A stretch of 51,332 nucleotides of DNA from CAYPHY01 sp964410625 (lineage in GTDB: Bacteria; Chloroflexota; Anaerolineae; Promineifilales; Promineifilaceae): the NCBI GenBank assembly GCA_964410625.1, contig CAYPHY010000037.1:1-51332 (forward strand). Reading direction: 5' to 3'. The position numbers and the translations under genes were made by a program. This document shows, in pieces, positions 1 through 8,136 of the stretch (positions within the stretch are counted from its first letter, which is position 1; each line of letters starts with the position of its first letter). Under the pieces are notes generated by a model. That model was given only the letters and a program-made list of their open reading frames with translations, did no database searches and had not been told where the DNA came from.

Positions 1-50
1 TCGCCAACCACTCGCGATGTACCCATCGCCAACCACTCGCGATGTACCCA
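1..50. repeat. 25-bp perfect tandem duplication
   Basis: Two exact copies of a 25-bp unit (1-25 and 26-50) beginning TCGCCAACCACTCGCGATGT, followed by a partial third copy. The CACTCGCGRTGTAC core recurs in the 18-bp tandem repeat at 1949-1984, so both belong to one local family. It lies just beyond the 3' end of the minus-strand kinase gene. Confidence 0.85.
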
Positions 51-61
51 TCGCCCACTCC

Positions 62-1126
62 CTACAAACCCAACGTCAACAAAATCGCCAACAACAACAA
101 CGCCACCGTCACCACCAACGCCACCCAATTCGCCCGCAAAGCATCCCCCAGCGCGTTGCCCCCCTGGCGCAACGGCCGCCCCTCCCCCCCAAACAACGCC
201 TCCGCAAACTGCTCAATCCGCTCCGGCCGTTCATCCGGGTGCATCTCCATCGCCCACAAAATCGCCTCCGACACCTGCTCCGGAATCTCCCCATTCACCT
301 CCACCGGCGGCTTCAAAATACGCGGATTCAAAAACCGCGACTTCGCATCCGGCGGCGGGCAACCCGTCAACAAATGATACAACGTCGCCCCAAACGCATA
401 AATATCACTCCGCACATCCGTATGCCCACTATCCCCCCCATACTGCTCCAACGGCGTATACAACACCGTCCCCCGCCCCTGCACCACCGTAATCGTCCGC
501 GCATCATCCGAAGCCAACAACTTCACCAACCCAAAATCCACCAACTTAATCCGCTGGTCCAGCGTCAGCTTAATATTCGCCGGCTTAATATCCCGGTGCA
601 AAATCGGCGGCTCCTGCCGGTGCAAATAACGCAACGCATCCACAAGCTGCCCCGCCCACGCCAACACCGTCTGCTGCTCCGGCGGCCGCCCCCCCGCCAA
701 ACTCTCCTCCAAAATCTGCCGCAAATCCGGCCCCGCCACAAAATCCATCACCAAAAAATCATGCCCATTATCCGTAAAAAAGTCCGACACCTTCGGCAAA
801 TTCGGATGATCCAACTGCGCCAGAATACTCGCCTCCTGCAAAAACTGCTCCTGCGCCTGCCGCCGCATCTCCGGCGTCGCCAGCGGGTCCGGCCGCACCT
901 CCTTAATCGCACACAAACGCCCCGGCAACCGCAAATCCTCCGCCCGATAAACAAACCCCATACCCCCCTGCCCAACAATATTGGTCACACGATACCGTTC
1001 GCGTAAAATAGTCCCATCTGCACGCGGCACTTGTGCAACAGCCACAGATGTTGTACCATCGTCTGCTGATGCAGCATCGGCCGATGCCGCGTCTTCAGAT
1101 GCGTCGAATAGTGGACGATCATTCAT
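62..1126 (-). CDS. Ser/Thr protein kinase with C-terminal membrane anchor
   Basis: A 354-residue Hanks-type protein kinase. Visible motifs: glycine loop VGQGGMGFVY (51-60), ATP-binding Lys75 in CAIKEV, catalytic loop HRDIKPANIK (177-186), metal-binding DFG (197-199), and GTVLYTPLEQ in place of the usual APE region. Residues 1-40 are an Ala/Asp/Ser-rich low-complexity arm; residues about 331-352 form one hydrophobic helix, so the catalytic domain is probably cytoplasmic with a short C-terminal anchor. No extracellular sensor follows. I chose the ATG at 1126 because the extra upstream frame antisenses the FHA gene, while a TATAAT lies 7 nt upstream of this ATG. It is divergent from an FHA-domain gene 97 bp away, and FHA domains bind phosphothreonine, so the two may be functional partners (inference). 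Confidence 0.9.
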   Translation of the reverse strand: MNDRPLFDASEDAASADAASADDGTTSVAVAQVPRADGTILRERYRVTNIVGQGGMGFVYRAEDLRLPGRLCAIKEVRPDPLATPEMRRQAQEQFLQEASILAQLDHPNLPKVSDFFTDNGHDFLVMDFVAGPDLRQILEESLAGGRPPEQQTVLAWAGQLVDALRYLHRQEPPILHRDIKPANIKLTLDQRIKLVDFGLVKLLASDDARTITVVQGRGTVLYTPLEQYGGDSGHTDVRSDIYAFGATLYHLLTGCPPPDAKSRFLNPRILKPPVEVNGEIPEQVSEAILWAMEMHPDERPERIEQFAEALFGGEGRPLRQGGNALGDALRANWVALVVTVALLLLAILLTLGL

Positions 1127-1133
1127 ACCATTA

Positions 1134-1139
1134 ATTATA
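1134..1139 (-). promoter_or_regulatory. candidate -10 box of the kinase gene (leaderless)
   Basis: TATAAT on the minus strand ends 7 nt before the ATG at 1126, which would place transcription start at or next to the start codon. The best -35 candidate, TTTCTT with an 18-bp spacer, is weak, and there is no Shine-Dalgarno sequence. The call is tentative. Confidence 0.35.
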
Positions 1140-1223
1140 ATCCAGGGAAGCGATAACAAGAAATGGAGATTAACCAGACGTTGACCTGCGCCAGGCAACA
1201 AGCAGGTCTGAGGAAGCGACACA

Positions 1224-1877
1224 ATGGGTAACTTGGATGATAAACCGGTGTTGATGATCCGCGACGGCGAACTAGCCGGACAACGCTGGACAATAGACGT
1301 AGACGAATTCATCGTCGGCCGCGGCCACGACTGCCACCTCGTTCTGCCCGAACGCCAGGTCTCCCGCCACCACATCAAAATACTACGCCAAAACGGCCGC
1401 TTCCTCCTCCAAGACCTCGGCAGCAAAAACGGGACCCACCTCAACGGCCGCCAGGTACAAGGAACCGTCCCCATCCAAGACGGCGACGAAATTCAAATCG
1501 CCCTCTGCGTCAAAATGCTCTTCATCGGCACCGACGCCACCGTCCCCCTCACCTTCGAGCCAACCGCCGCCGCAGGCCGCCTGACCCTCGACGAAGCACG
1601 GCGCACCGTCATCATCAACCACAAAGAGCTAGACCCACCCCTCTCCCTCGCCCAATTCCGCCTGCTAGAGATGCTCGTACAAGCCGACGGCGCAGTCTGC
1701 GGCCGCGACGAAATCGTCGAAGTCGTCTGGCCCGGGACCGGCGGCGAAGGCGTATCCGAACAAGCCATAGACGCCCTCGTCCGCCGCCTACGCGACCGCC
1801 TCGCCGAACTCGACGACTACAACTACCTCGTCACCGTCCGCGGCCACGGCTTCCGCCTCGACAACCCACCCCGCTAA
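1224..1877 (+). CDS. FHA domain - winged-helix DNA-binding fusion protein
   Basis: A 217-residue two-domain protein. Residues 8-100 are an FHA phosphothreonine-binding domain: IVGRG (30-34), RQVSRHH (44-50), LGSKNGTHLNG (65-75). Residues 118-213 match the OmpR/PhoB-type winged helix: LSLAQFRLLEML, the recognition-helix region EQAIDALVRRLRDRL (179-193), and the wing YLVTVRGHGFRL. There is no receiver domain, so DNA binding would be gated by phosphopeptide recognition rather than Asp phosphorylation (inference). An AGGAAG Shine-Dalgarno precedes the ATG. It is divergent from the Ser/Thr kinase at 62-1126, the obvious candidate source of the phosphothreonine. The coding strand is extremely C-rich at third positions. 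Confidence 0.9.
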   Translation: MGNLDDKPVLMIRDGELAGQRWTIDVDEFIVGRGHDCHLVLPERQVSRHHIKILRQNGRFLLQDLGSKNGTHLNGRQVQGTVPIQDGDEIQIALCVKMLFIGTDATVPLTFEPTAAAGRLTLDEARRTVIINHKELDPPLSLAQFRLLEMLVQADGAVCGRDEIVEVVWPGTGGEGVSEQAIDALVRRLRDRLAELDDYNYLVTVRGHGFRLDNPPR

Positions 1878-1879
1878 AA

Positions 1880-1988
1880 CAGTAAGCAGTAGGCAGTAAG
1901 CAGTTGACAGTCAACAGCAACCAACCTACGCTTACTGCCCACTAACCACTCGCGGTGTACTCACCGCTCGCGGTGTACTCACCGCCCA
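1880..1988. repeat. degenerate AGCAGTA-type inverted array plus 18-bp tandem repeat
   Basis: Bases 1880-1945 carry units such as AGTAAGCAGT, AGGCAGTAAGCAG and then the complementary CTTACTGCCC, able to fold back on themselves. Bases 1949-1984 are two exact copies of CTCGCGGTGTACTCACCG. The segment separates the ends of the convergent FHA and CpXC genes. Confidence 0.75.
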
Positions 1989-3344
1989 CTAACCCCCCAA
2001 CTCCGCCACCACCATCGCCTTCACCTCATCCAACTGCTCAACCAGCTCCGCACTATTGCCCGAAGCCCCACCCTGACGCACCTGCTCCTGAATCATCTCC
2101 AACACCGTCAGAAAATCCTCCGAAAGCAAATCACGATTACGCTCCAATAGCTGGCGACGCTCCCCTTCCGTCTCCGCCATCAACAACTCATTCAACAACA
2201 ACACCTCCGGCGGCGTATCCGGGTTCATCTCCTGCACGATGATATTCTGCAACTCCTGTAGCTGGCCAACATCATCCATACGACCGCTCTGTTCCGCCCG
2301 CGCCATCTCCGCCATCAACAAACGAGCAATCGTATCATCAATACGCGGCAAATTAGCCCGCACAGCCGCCCGCTTATCCTCCGCCGCCAGCAACCCATCC
2401 AACACCTGCTTCGCCTCCTGCATCATCCGCTGCGACTCCTGCCGCAACTCCTCCTGCAGCGCCAACAGTTGTTCACGAATCCGCGTCAGCCGCGCCACAC
2501 CCTCCTGGTCCTTCTTCTTTTGCAGCCGGTCAATCTCATTCGACAACTGCGTGAAGAACTCATAATTCATCGCCCCCTGTCCCGCCAAAGCCAATCCCTG
2601 CACCAACGCCTCATCCTCTTGATTAGCCAAAACATGCTTAAGCAGCAACGCCGGAGAAAGCCCCCCTTCCTTCTGTGCCTCCTTGCTCAGCTGCCGCATC
2701 GCCACCTGCCGCTTCTCCAACTCACGGCCGACCGCCGTCTCCGTCATCAACTTCGCCTGCAAATTGATCAGCGGAATAAGCTGCGAATTGTCATTCATCT
2801 GGTAAGCCGCTTCCACCTGCGACTGCAACAAAGCAAAGAAATTCTCATCCAGCTCCCGGCTGCGCTCCTTAATCAGATAATCCTGCACATCGCTATCAGC
2901 CATCGCCAGCGTACGCAGCAGCTCCGCCTGCTTCCGTTGCCTGGCGATCATCTCCGGCGTAATCCCCTCCGTCTCCAACACCTTCTCCAAAAAACTATCC
3001 ATCGTCAGCATCGTCTGCGGCTGGAACATATACCCCCGCCGTTGCTCCGCCGGAGTCTCATTCATCGCCTGTTGCACCAAACGGCCGACCATCTCCTCCC
3101 GTTGCGCCTGCCCCAAATTCAACTCCTGCGGCACATGGACCATAAACAACTCATGCGCCGGGTCATGATAAAGCAACGGCATCGAAATCCGCCCTGCCGC
3201 GCCACAATTCGGACAAACCGCCATATTCAACTGGCCGGAAAGCAAATATTGCTTCAACTGCGGCTGCCTACCCACATCAAGAACCTGGTAGACCTCCGTG
3301 TTATACGGCGTCCCACAATTAGGACAATTAATCATTCGTTGCAT
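1989..3344 (-). CDS. CpXC-domain protein with long helical C-terminal region
   Basis: A 451-residue protein. The N-terminus carries a zinc-ribbon-like pair, CPNC (7-10) and CPNC (44-47), the pattern that defines the CpXC family, followed by a beta-rich stretch to about residue 110. Residues 110-451 are charged, Gln/Glu/Leu-rich and predicted helical or coiled coil. No signal peptide or membrane segment is seen. The function of CpXC proteins is not established. The ATG at 3344 is preferred over the TTG one codon upstream because GGGAG lies 8 nt before it. It is convergent with the FHA gene and downstream of, and codirectional with, the histidine kinase gene, with a 73-bp array between them. 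Confidence 0.8.
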   Translation of the reverse strand: MQRMINCPNCGTPYNTEVYQVLDVGRQPQLKQYLLSGQLNMAVCPNCGAAGRISMPLLYHDPAHELFMVHVPQELNLGQAQREEMVGRLVQQAMNETPAEQRRGYMFQPQTMLTMDSFLEKVLETEGITPEMIARQRKQAELLRTLAMADSDVQDYLIKERSRELDENFFALLQSQVEAAYQMNDNSQLIPLINLQAKLMTETAVGRELEKRQVAMRQLSKEAQKEGGLSPALLLKHVLANQEDEALVQGLALAGQGAMNYEFFTQLSNEIDRLQKKKDQEGVARLTRIREQLLALQEELRQESQRMMQEAKQVLDGLLAAEDKRAAVRANLPRIDDTIARLLMAEMARAEQSGRMDDVGQLQELQNIIVQEMNPDTPPEVLLLNELLMAETEGERRQLLERNRDLLSEDFLTVLEMIQEQVRQGGASGNSAELVEQLDEVKAMVVAELGG

Positions 3345-3357
3345 CAAAATCTCCCTT

Positions 3358-3422
3358 TCTTCGAGTAGCTAGTGACCAGTGGCGAGTGATGAGTAAATTC
3401 TCGTCACTCGCCACTCATCACT
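3358..3422. repeat. inverted array of GAGTGA-type units
   Basis: Units such as CTAGTGACCAGTGGCGAGTG and TGAGTAAATTCTCGTCACTC fold into an imperfect hairpin (GTGGCGAGTGATGAG pairs with CTCATCACTCGCCAC-like sequence). The histidine kinase stop codon (3418-3420) lies inside the array. It may act as a 3' hairpin for that mRNA, but no T run follows. Confidence 0.75.
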
Positions 3423-5031
3423 CCTCTAAACGTGGTAGCGAAAATGTAAAAGTTGTTCCCGGCGCGTTGGGTTCATTGTCGCTATTGCTGGCAAACCAGA
3501 TACGGCCGTTATGCGCCTCAATGATCGCCCTCGCCAAAAACAAGCCCAGCCCGGTCCCTTCCGTCTTGCGGCTCAACGCATTATCCAGCCGCGTAAATTT
3601 CTGAAAGATGCGGTGTTGGTCGCGTGCCGGAATGCCAATCCCCTCATCACACACCGCCACCGTCACATGGCCGGGATGCACCTCTCCGCGAATGGTGATC
3701 CGGCCGCCATCCGGCGAATACTTAATCGCATTATTAACCAGATTATTCAAAACCTGCGTCAGGCGCCGTTCATCGCCTGAAATGGCTGGAAAATCGGGGG
3801 GAAACTCAACCTCGATTCGGTGTTTGTCCGTCTGCTTGCTAAACTTCTCAGCAACACTGCTCGCCAACTGCGGCAAGTATACCCCCTCACCCATTTCCAG
3901 GCTAAAGGTTCCCGATTGCAGCCGCGACGCTTCCAGCAGATTGTTAATCAGCTCCGTCAGGTTGTCCGCTTCCTCTTCAATCACCGCCAGCGACTCATCC
4001 AACACCTCCGGCGACCATTGCGCGTCCGCCCGCCGCAGCGTCCCCGCATACCCCTTGATAATCGAGACCGGCGTCTTCAGTTCATGGCTGATCACCGAAA
4101 TGAAAGTCTTTTGCAACGCCTCTTCCTCGCGATAGCGAGTCAAGTCGCGCACATTGGCGATGATATCCGTCATCCGGCCGTCCTGGTCCATCAGCGGCGC
4201 ATAAGTAATGCCCAGGCTGATCGTTTCCAATTCGGCCGTCGTACATTGCTCGCGCGAACGTTTCGCCTCCCCTTCCACATAAAGATGAGACGCGCCAGGC
4301 AACGGCCAACCATTGGCCATCGCATGGTTCAGGTCCCCCGCCGTTTTCAAATTAACCCAGCGAATCACCTCATCGTGGGTGCGGCCGATAGCCTTATCCG
4401 CCGGCCAGCCAGTCATATGGCTCAACGCCTTGTTAAACACCGTGATATTCAACTGCGCGTCCAGAATCATCACCCCGTCCGCGCTATAGTCGAGAATAGC
4501 ATCCACTCGCTGCTTTTCCTGGCTAAGCTGTTGGTACAGCCGCGCATTCCGCACCGCAATCGCCGCTTGCTCGGCAAAACTACGCAGTAAATTGGCCGCA
4601 TCCTCCACAAAGACATAATTACCCGACTGAAAGACATAGATCAACCCAACCACCTCTCCGCCGCTGCTCATCGGCAGGCGAATGGCGCGGGTCAAGCCCA
4701 TATCAGACTGGCTCGCGACTTGCTGCAAACGGCGTTCAAGGTCGGGAAAGAACTCTCCTTCACTCCCTTCGCGCATCGGCAGACCACGCACCAACGGCGC
4801 AAAATGGTCCACCAGATGGGGCGGAATGCCATAAACGGCCGCCACCCGAAACGACTCGCCATCCCCCTCCGCCAGCGCAATCATTCCCGCCTGCCCAGAG
4901 ACCAACTCAACCGCCGACCTTAGAATCAGGCGCAGTAGATCATGCAAGTCCAATTCGGCCGTCAACGCCCGGCTAATCGCCAGCAAATATTCTCTCTGTA
5001 GTATGCGAACGTCTACTAATGCTCGTCCCAT
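3418..5031 (-). CDS. GAF-PAS sensor histidine kinase (cytoplasmic)
   Basis: A 537-residue hybrid-free sensor kinase. Domains in order: GAF (about 15-165), PAS (about 178-300, with LDAQLNITVFNKALSHMTGW), HisKA with the H box ISHELKTP (phosphoacceptor His316), and HATPase_c with N box NNLVNNAIKYS (429-439), G1 DEGIGIP (462-468) and G2 EGTGLGL (491-497). There are no membrane segments, so it senses an internal signal. No response regulator is adjacent, making it an orphan kinase here. The ATG at 5031 begins an uninterrupted domain architecture, without a clear Shine-Dalgarno. Upstream lies a palindromic repeat and then the assembly gap. Confidence 0.93.
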   Translation of the reverse strand: MGRALVDVRILQREYLLAISRALTAELDLHDLLRLILRSAVELVSGQAGMIALAEGDGESFRVAAVYGIPPHLVDHFAPLVRGLPMREGSEGEFFPDLERRLQQVASQSDMGLTRAIRLPMSSGGEVVGLIYVFQSGNYVFVEDAANLLRSFAEQAAIAVRNARLYQQLSQEKQRVDAILDYSADGVMILDAQLNITVFNKALSHMTGWPADKAIGRTHDEVIRWVNLKTAGDLNHAMANGWPLPGASHLYVEGEAKRSREQCTTAELETISLGITYAPLMDQDGRMTDIIANVRDLTRYREEEALQKTFISVISHELKTPVSIIKGYAGTLRRADAQWSPEVLDESLAVIEEEADNLTELINNLLEASRLQSGTFSLEMGEGVYLPQLASSVAEKFSKQTDKHRIEVEFPPDFPAISGDERRLTQVLNNLVNNAIKYSPDGGRITIRGEVHPGHVTVAVCDEGIGIPARDQHRIFQKFTRLDNALSRKTEGTGLGLFLARAIIEAHNGRIWFASNSDNEPNAPGTTFTFSLPRLEE

Positions 5032-5045
5032 TTGCTAAAAGATTT

Positions 5046-5166
5046 AGACATTTAAGGATTTACGCATTCTGATACGAATTGCACGAATAACACGAATTTT
5101 TGCCTTCCATTTTCGTGAAATTCGTGTCATTCGTGTCGAAAAAATGATAGATTGCGTAAGTCCTAC
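5046..5166. repeat. TTACGCA...ACACGAAT palindromic repeat, copy 1
   Basis: An imperfect palindrome of about 120 bp: TTACGCATTCTGATACGAA on the left, CGAATAACACGAAT, then ATTCGTGTCATTCGTGTC and TTGCGTAAGTCC on the right. Four further relatives are at 16131, 39062, 43485 and 45111. The copy ends next to the run of Ns, so repeat content may have caused the assembly break. Confidence 0.85.
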
Positions 5167-5172
5167 ATCTAC

Positions 5173-5272
5173 NNNNNNNNNNNNNNNNNNNNNNNNNNNN
5201 NNNNNNNNNNNNNNNNNNNNNNNNNNNNNNNNNNNNNNNNNNNNNNNNNNNNNNNNNNNNNNNNNNNNNNNN
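5173..5272. other. 100-N assembly gap
   Basis: Exactly 100 undetermined bases; a length of 100 is the usual placeholder for an unknown gap size. The whole segment 5032-5501 contains no credible gene: only the palindromic repeat, the gap and the AGAAACC hairpins. Confidence 0.99.
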
Positions 5273-5389
5273 ACTAAAAATGTCAGACCTCTGCGGTTGC
5301 CAGATTGAAGTTCCGTCAACCCAGAGGTCTTTTGAAACTTGAATCAATGTGCCAATTGTAGCACAGCCGGTTACAATGAACGCCAGCCG

Positions 5390-5452
5390 AGAAACCAAGT
5401 TTCTATCGAATAAGCGATTGTCGCTAGTATAAGCTAAGAAACCCGGTTTCTA
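5390..5452. repeat. two AGAAACC...GGTTTCT short hairpins
   Basis: AGAAACCAAGTTTCT (5390-5404) and AAGAAACCCGGTTTCT (5437-5452) are small near-perfect palindromes. Related copies occur at 37963-37977 and 43609-43678. Confidence 0.7.
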
Positions 5453-5501
5453 GTAATCTAATCATTAATCATAGCAAACAAACCTTTGATTTTCGTAATA
5501 A

Positions 5502-6485
5502 ATGATTCCAATTATCGCCAATGATCTCGCTGGTGTGCGGGTCGGACACGCCAACCACGACACCCTGCCCACCGGCTGCACCGTGTTCCTCTGTCCCCCC
5601 GACACCTGCGGTGGCGTGGATGTGCGCGGCCCTGCGCCGGGCAGCCGCGAAACATCGCTGCTCGAACTCGATAAGCCGATTGAAAAGGTCAATGCCGTTG
5701 TCCTCACCGGCGGCAGTGCCTTCGGATTAGCCACGGCCGACGGCGTCATGCGCTACCTCGCCGAAAGGGGCATCGGCCATCGCACCCCCATTCGGCCAGT
5801 CCCCATCGTCCCGGCGGCCGTTGTCTACGATCTCTTTATGACCAACGGCGAAGCCTTGCCCGATGCCCCAATGGGTTATGCCGCTTGTCTGGCGGCCGAG
5901 CAAAACAACACGATAGCCCAGGGCAACGTTGGCGCAGGGGCGGGCGTCTCCGTCGGCAAATGGGGCGGCCCCGGCGGCACGATGAAAGGTGGCTTTGGGA
6001 TAACGACGATGCAGATAGATGAGCTCTTTGTGGCCGCGGCCGCCGTCGTCAATGCCATTGGTGATGTCGTCAACGCCGACGGAACGGTACTGGCCGGAGC
6101 GCGGGCCACCGAGGACTGGGAAGTCGGCGGCTGGAAAGTCGCCCAAGACCCATTACGCCGCTTTCCCGCCCAACCGCCGCTCCCCTTAGGGACGAATACA
6201 ACACTGACAGTTGTAATTACCAACGCCCGCCTGACCAAGCCCCAAACCAACCGTCTCGCCCAACGTGCCCACGACGGCCTGGCCATTGCCGTTCGTCCCG
6301 CCCACACCACCCACGACGGTGACGTCTCCTTTGCCCTGGCGACCGGGCAGGTGGACGCGCCCATTGATATGCTGGGCAACGCCGCCGTCGATCTCGTCGC
6401 TGAAGCCATCCGCAACGCTGTGCGCTATGCGACGACAGTCGGGGAGTGTGTGGGGCTGGGTGATAAGATAAGTAGTAGACAGTAG
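5502..6485 (+). CDS. P1 / S58 family (DmpA-NylC-like) self-processing aminopeptidase/amidase
   Basis: A 327-residue Ntn-fold hydrolase of the P1 (DmpA/NylC) family. Members hydrolyse N-terminal amino acids or amide oligomers after autocleavage that frees a Ser or Thr nucleophile. Recognisable blocks: GVRVGHA (11-17), VLTGGSAFGLATADGVMRYL (67-86), VGAGAGVSVGKWGG (143-156) and MKGGFGITTM (161-170). The nucleophile is most likely Thr168 or Thr169, by position relative to the KGG.G motif (inference). No signal peptide, so cytoplasmic. The last residues and stop codon (SSRQ, stop) are encoded by the beginning of a degenerate AGTAGACAGT array, implying that the original C-terminus was altered by array growth. 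There is no clear Shine-Dalgarno. Confidence 0.88.
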   Translation: MIPIIANDLAGVRVGHANHDTLPTGCTVFLCPPDTCGGVDVRGPAPGSRETSLLELDKPIEKVNAVVLTGGSAFGLATADGVMRYLAERGIGHRTPIRPVPIVPAAVVYDLFMTNGEALPDAPMGYAACLAAEQNNTIAQGNVGAGAGVSVGKWGGPGGTMKGGFGITTMQIDELFVAAAAVVNAIGDVVNADGTVLAGARATEDWEVGGWKVAQDPLRRFPAQPPLPLGTNTTLTVVITNARLTKPQTNRLAQRAHDGLAIAVRPAHTTHDGDVSFALATGQVDAPIDMLGNAAVDLVAEAIRNAVRYATTVGECVGLGDKISSRQ

Positions 6486-6573
6486 ACAGTCGGCAGTAGA
6501 TAGTAAGAAAATGAGTAGGAGACTGAGCGACTGAGAGACTGGCGACTGCCAACTATCTACTGCTCACTATTAG
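6466..6573. repeat. inverted array of AGTAGACAGT / GAGACTGA units
   Basis: Left half: AGTAGTAGACAGTAGACAGT and similar; middle: GAGTAGGAGACTGAGCGACT; right half: CTGCCAACTATCTACTGCTC. The halves are complementary over most of their length. It lies directly after the P1 peptidase gene and supplies its stop codon. Confidence 0.75.
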
Positions 6574-6639
6574 GCAAGGAGACTTCACCGACTATCGCCG
6601 ACCACCACGAATGAAAGCTTATACTGAGCATTAGCAAAC

Positions 6640-6686
6640 TATCCGCGTTATCCGCACTTTATCCGCGTCATCCGCGTAACTCTTTT
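6640..6686 (+). repeat. ATCCGCGT tandem units
   Basis: Four imperfect copies of (T/C)ATCCGCGT(T/C) lie just before the AAGGAAGAACT Shine-Dalgarno of the LOG gene. The same motif ends the repeat at 47354-47457. Confidence 0.6.
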
Positions 6687-6698
6687 CAAGGAAGAACT

Positions 6699-7253
6699 AT
6701 GTCACGAAAAATCATTACCGTATTTGGCAGCTCACGGCCGCAACCGCAGAGCATCAGCTATGAATCAGCCCGCAAGGTCGGCCGCCTGTTGGCTGAAGCC
6801 GGTTACGCCGTGGCCACAGGGGGCTATATGGGCACAATGGCTGCCGTCAGCCAGGGCGCGGCCGATGCCGGCGGCCATGTGATCGGCATCACCCTGGAGA
6901 CAGACACCGTTTCCCGCCTCGAAGGTCGGCCGAACCCCTGGCTGACCGAGGAGATTCGTTACCAGTCGTTGCCCCAACGGCTGATGCACCTCGTGGTTAA
7001 CAACGACGGGATGATCGCCTTGCCCGGCGGCATCGGCACACTGTCAGAGATGTCCTTGGCCTGGAGTTTGCTCCAGGTGGGCGAACTATCCCCACGGCCG
7101 CTGGTCTTGCTCGGCAAAGCGTGGCCCGCCATGCTCAAAGCCTACTCCCACACCGACTACATCAACGCCGAACACATGGACTTGCTTTCTCTGGCCGATA
7201 CCCCCGAAGCGGCCGTCGCGCGGATCGTGAAATCCGTGACACTGCCCTCGTAA
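6699..7253 (+). CDS. LOG family protein (TIGR00725/TIGR00730-like Rossmann fold)
   Basis: A 184-residue Rossmann-fold protein. It shows the nucleotide-binding start VFGSSRP (8-14), ATGGYMGTM (39-47), and the signature PGGIGTLSE (109-117), which corresponds to the PGGxGTxxE motif of LOG phosphoribohydrolases that release free cytokinin bases from nucleotides. Many bacterial members have no proven substrate, so nucleotide phosphoribohydrolase activity is a family-level inference. AAGGAAG precedes the ATG. A hairpin-rich 64-bp spacer separates it from the isopentenyl phosphate kinase gene, which reads the same way. Confidence 0.85.
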   Translation: MSRKIITVFGSSRPQPQSISYESARKVGRLLAEAGYAVATGGYMGTMAAVSQGAADAGGHVIGITLETDTVSRLEGRPNPWLTEEIRYQSLPQRLMHLVVNNDGMIALPGGIGTLSEMSLAWSLLQVGELSPRPLVLLGKAWPAMLKAYSHTDYINAEHMDLLSLADTPEAAVARIVKSVTLPS

Positions 7254-7254
7254 G

Positions 7255-7301
7255 GACAAACATCCCTGTTTGTCCGTAACAATCCAGAGGATTGTTACTA
7301 C
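7255..7301. repeat. two adjacent hairpins, GACAATCC family
   Basis: GGACAAACATCCCTGTTTGTCC (22 bp, stem 9) is followed by GTAACAATCC-AGA-GGATTGTTAC. The second hairpin matches the AATCC-AGA-GGATT core of the hairpins at 20149-20213. It lies between the LOG and IPK genes. Confidence 0.8.
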
Positions 7302-7317
7302 GATATGAACACTTGTT

Positions 7318-8109
7318 ATGGATAATCTTCTCTTCCTCAAACTAGGCGGCTCCCTACTGACCGACAAAACCGGCGTAGAGCAACTCCGCTCAGATGTATT
7401 AACCCGGTTGGCAGCCGAAATCGCCACTGCCCGCCGTCAAAAGCCAGACCTGAAACTCCTATTAGGTCACGGTAGCGGCTCCTTCGGACATGTCGCCGCC
7501 GCCAAACACGGCACGCGGGGAGGGGTCATCACGGCCGAACAGTGGCATGGCTTCGCCGAAGTCAGCGACTCGGCCGCGCGGCTAAACCGGGCGGTAACGG
7601 CCGCCCTCCTCGCCGCCGATGTCCCCACGGTCAGCCTACAGCCCTCCGCCTCCGCCATTTGTGAGGATGGGCAGATTGTGCAGATGGCCGCCGGACCACT
7701 GACGGCCGCATTGCAGGCCGGTCTCCTTCCCGTTGTCTATGGCGATGTCGCTTTTGACCGCGTGCGCGGCGGAACCATCATCTCCACCGAAGAGATAATG
7801 GCCTATCTTTGTCGCTTGTTGCACCCTGACTGGTTACTGTTGGCCGGAGAGACGCCCGGCGTGTTCGATTTAGAGGGTCAGATTGTGCCACAGATCACGG
7901 CCGAGAGCTTACCAGGGTTAGCGGCCGCCCTCGGTGGTTCGCGCGGAACCGATGTCACTGGAGGAATGGCTGTGAAGGTTCAGCAAGCACTAGAGTTGAC
8001 GGCTGCCCACCCCGGCCTGCAAGTACGCATCTTTTCCGGCCTGGAGCCAGATACACTTACCCAGTTGTTACAACAACCCGAAATACATATCGGGACGAAG
8101 CTAATTTAG
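7318..8109 (+). CDS. isopentenyl phosphate kinase
   Basis: A 263-residue amino-acid-kinase-fold protein. LFLKLGGSLLTDK (5-17) carries the phosphate-binding Lys8 and Gly loop; GHGSGSFGH (50-58) is characteristic of isopentenyl phosphate kinases and includes the His that separates them from other family members. The C-terminal block GTDVTGGMAVKVQQAL is also typical. The enzyme phosphorylates isopentenyl phosphate to IPP in the alternative (archaeal-type) mevalonate pathway; that pathway is known in some Chloroflexota such as Roseiflexus. No other mevalonate gene is in the window. The start is an ATG (TTATGG context) without a strong Shine-Dalgarno. It follows the LOG gene in the same orientation. 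Confidence 0.88.
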   Translation: MDNLLFLKLGGSLLTDKTGVEQLRSDVLTRLAAEIATARRQKPDLKLLLGHGSGSFGHVAAAKHGTRGGVITAEQWHGFAEVSDSAARLNRAVTAALLAADVPTVSLQPSASAICEDGQIVQMAAGPLTAALQAGLLPVVYGDVAFDRVRGGTIISTEEIMAYLCRLLHPDWLLLAGETPGVFDLEGQIVPQITAESLPGLAAALGGSRGTDVTGGMAVKVQQALELTAAHPGLQVRIFSGLEPDTLTQLLQQPEIHIGTKLI

Positions 8110-8136
8110 TTTACAGCACTATATTTGCACTTTCAG

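Noticed and set aside
1126..1474. 116-residue N-terminal extension of the first kinase
   Set aside because: It is antisense to the FHA gene and is Arg/Trp-rich, as expected of a shadow frame.
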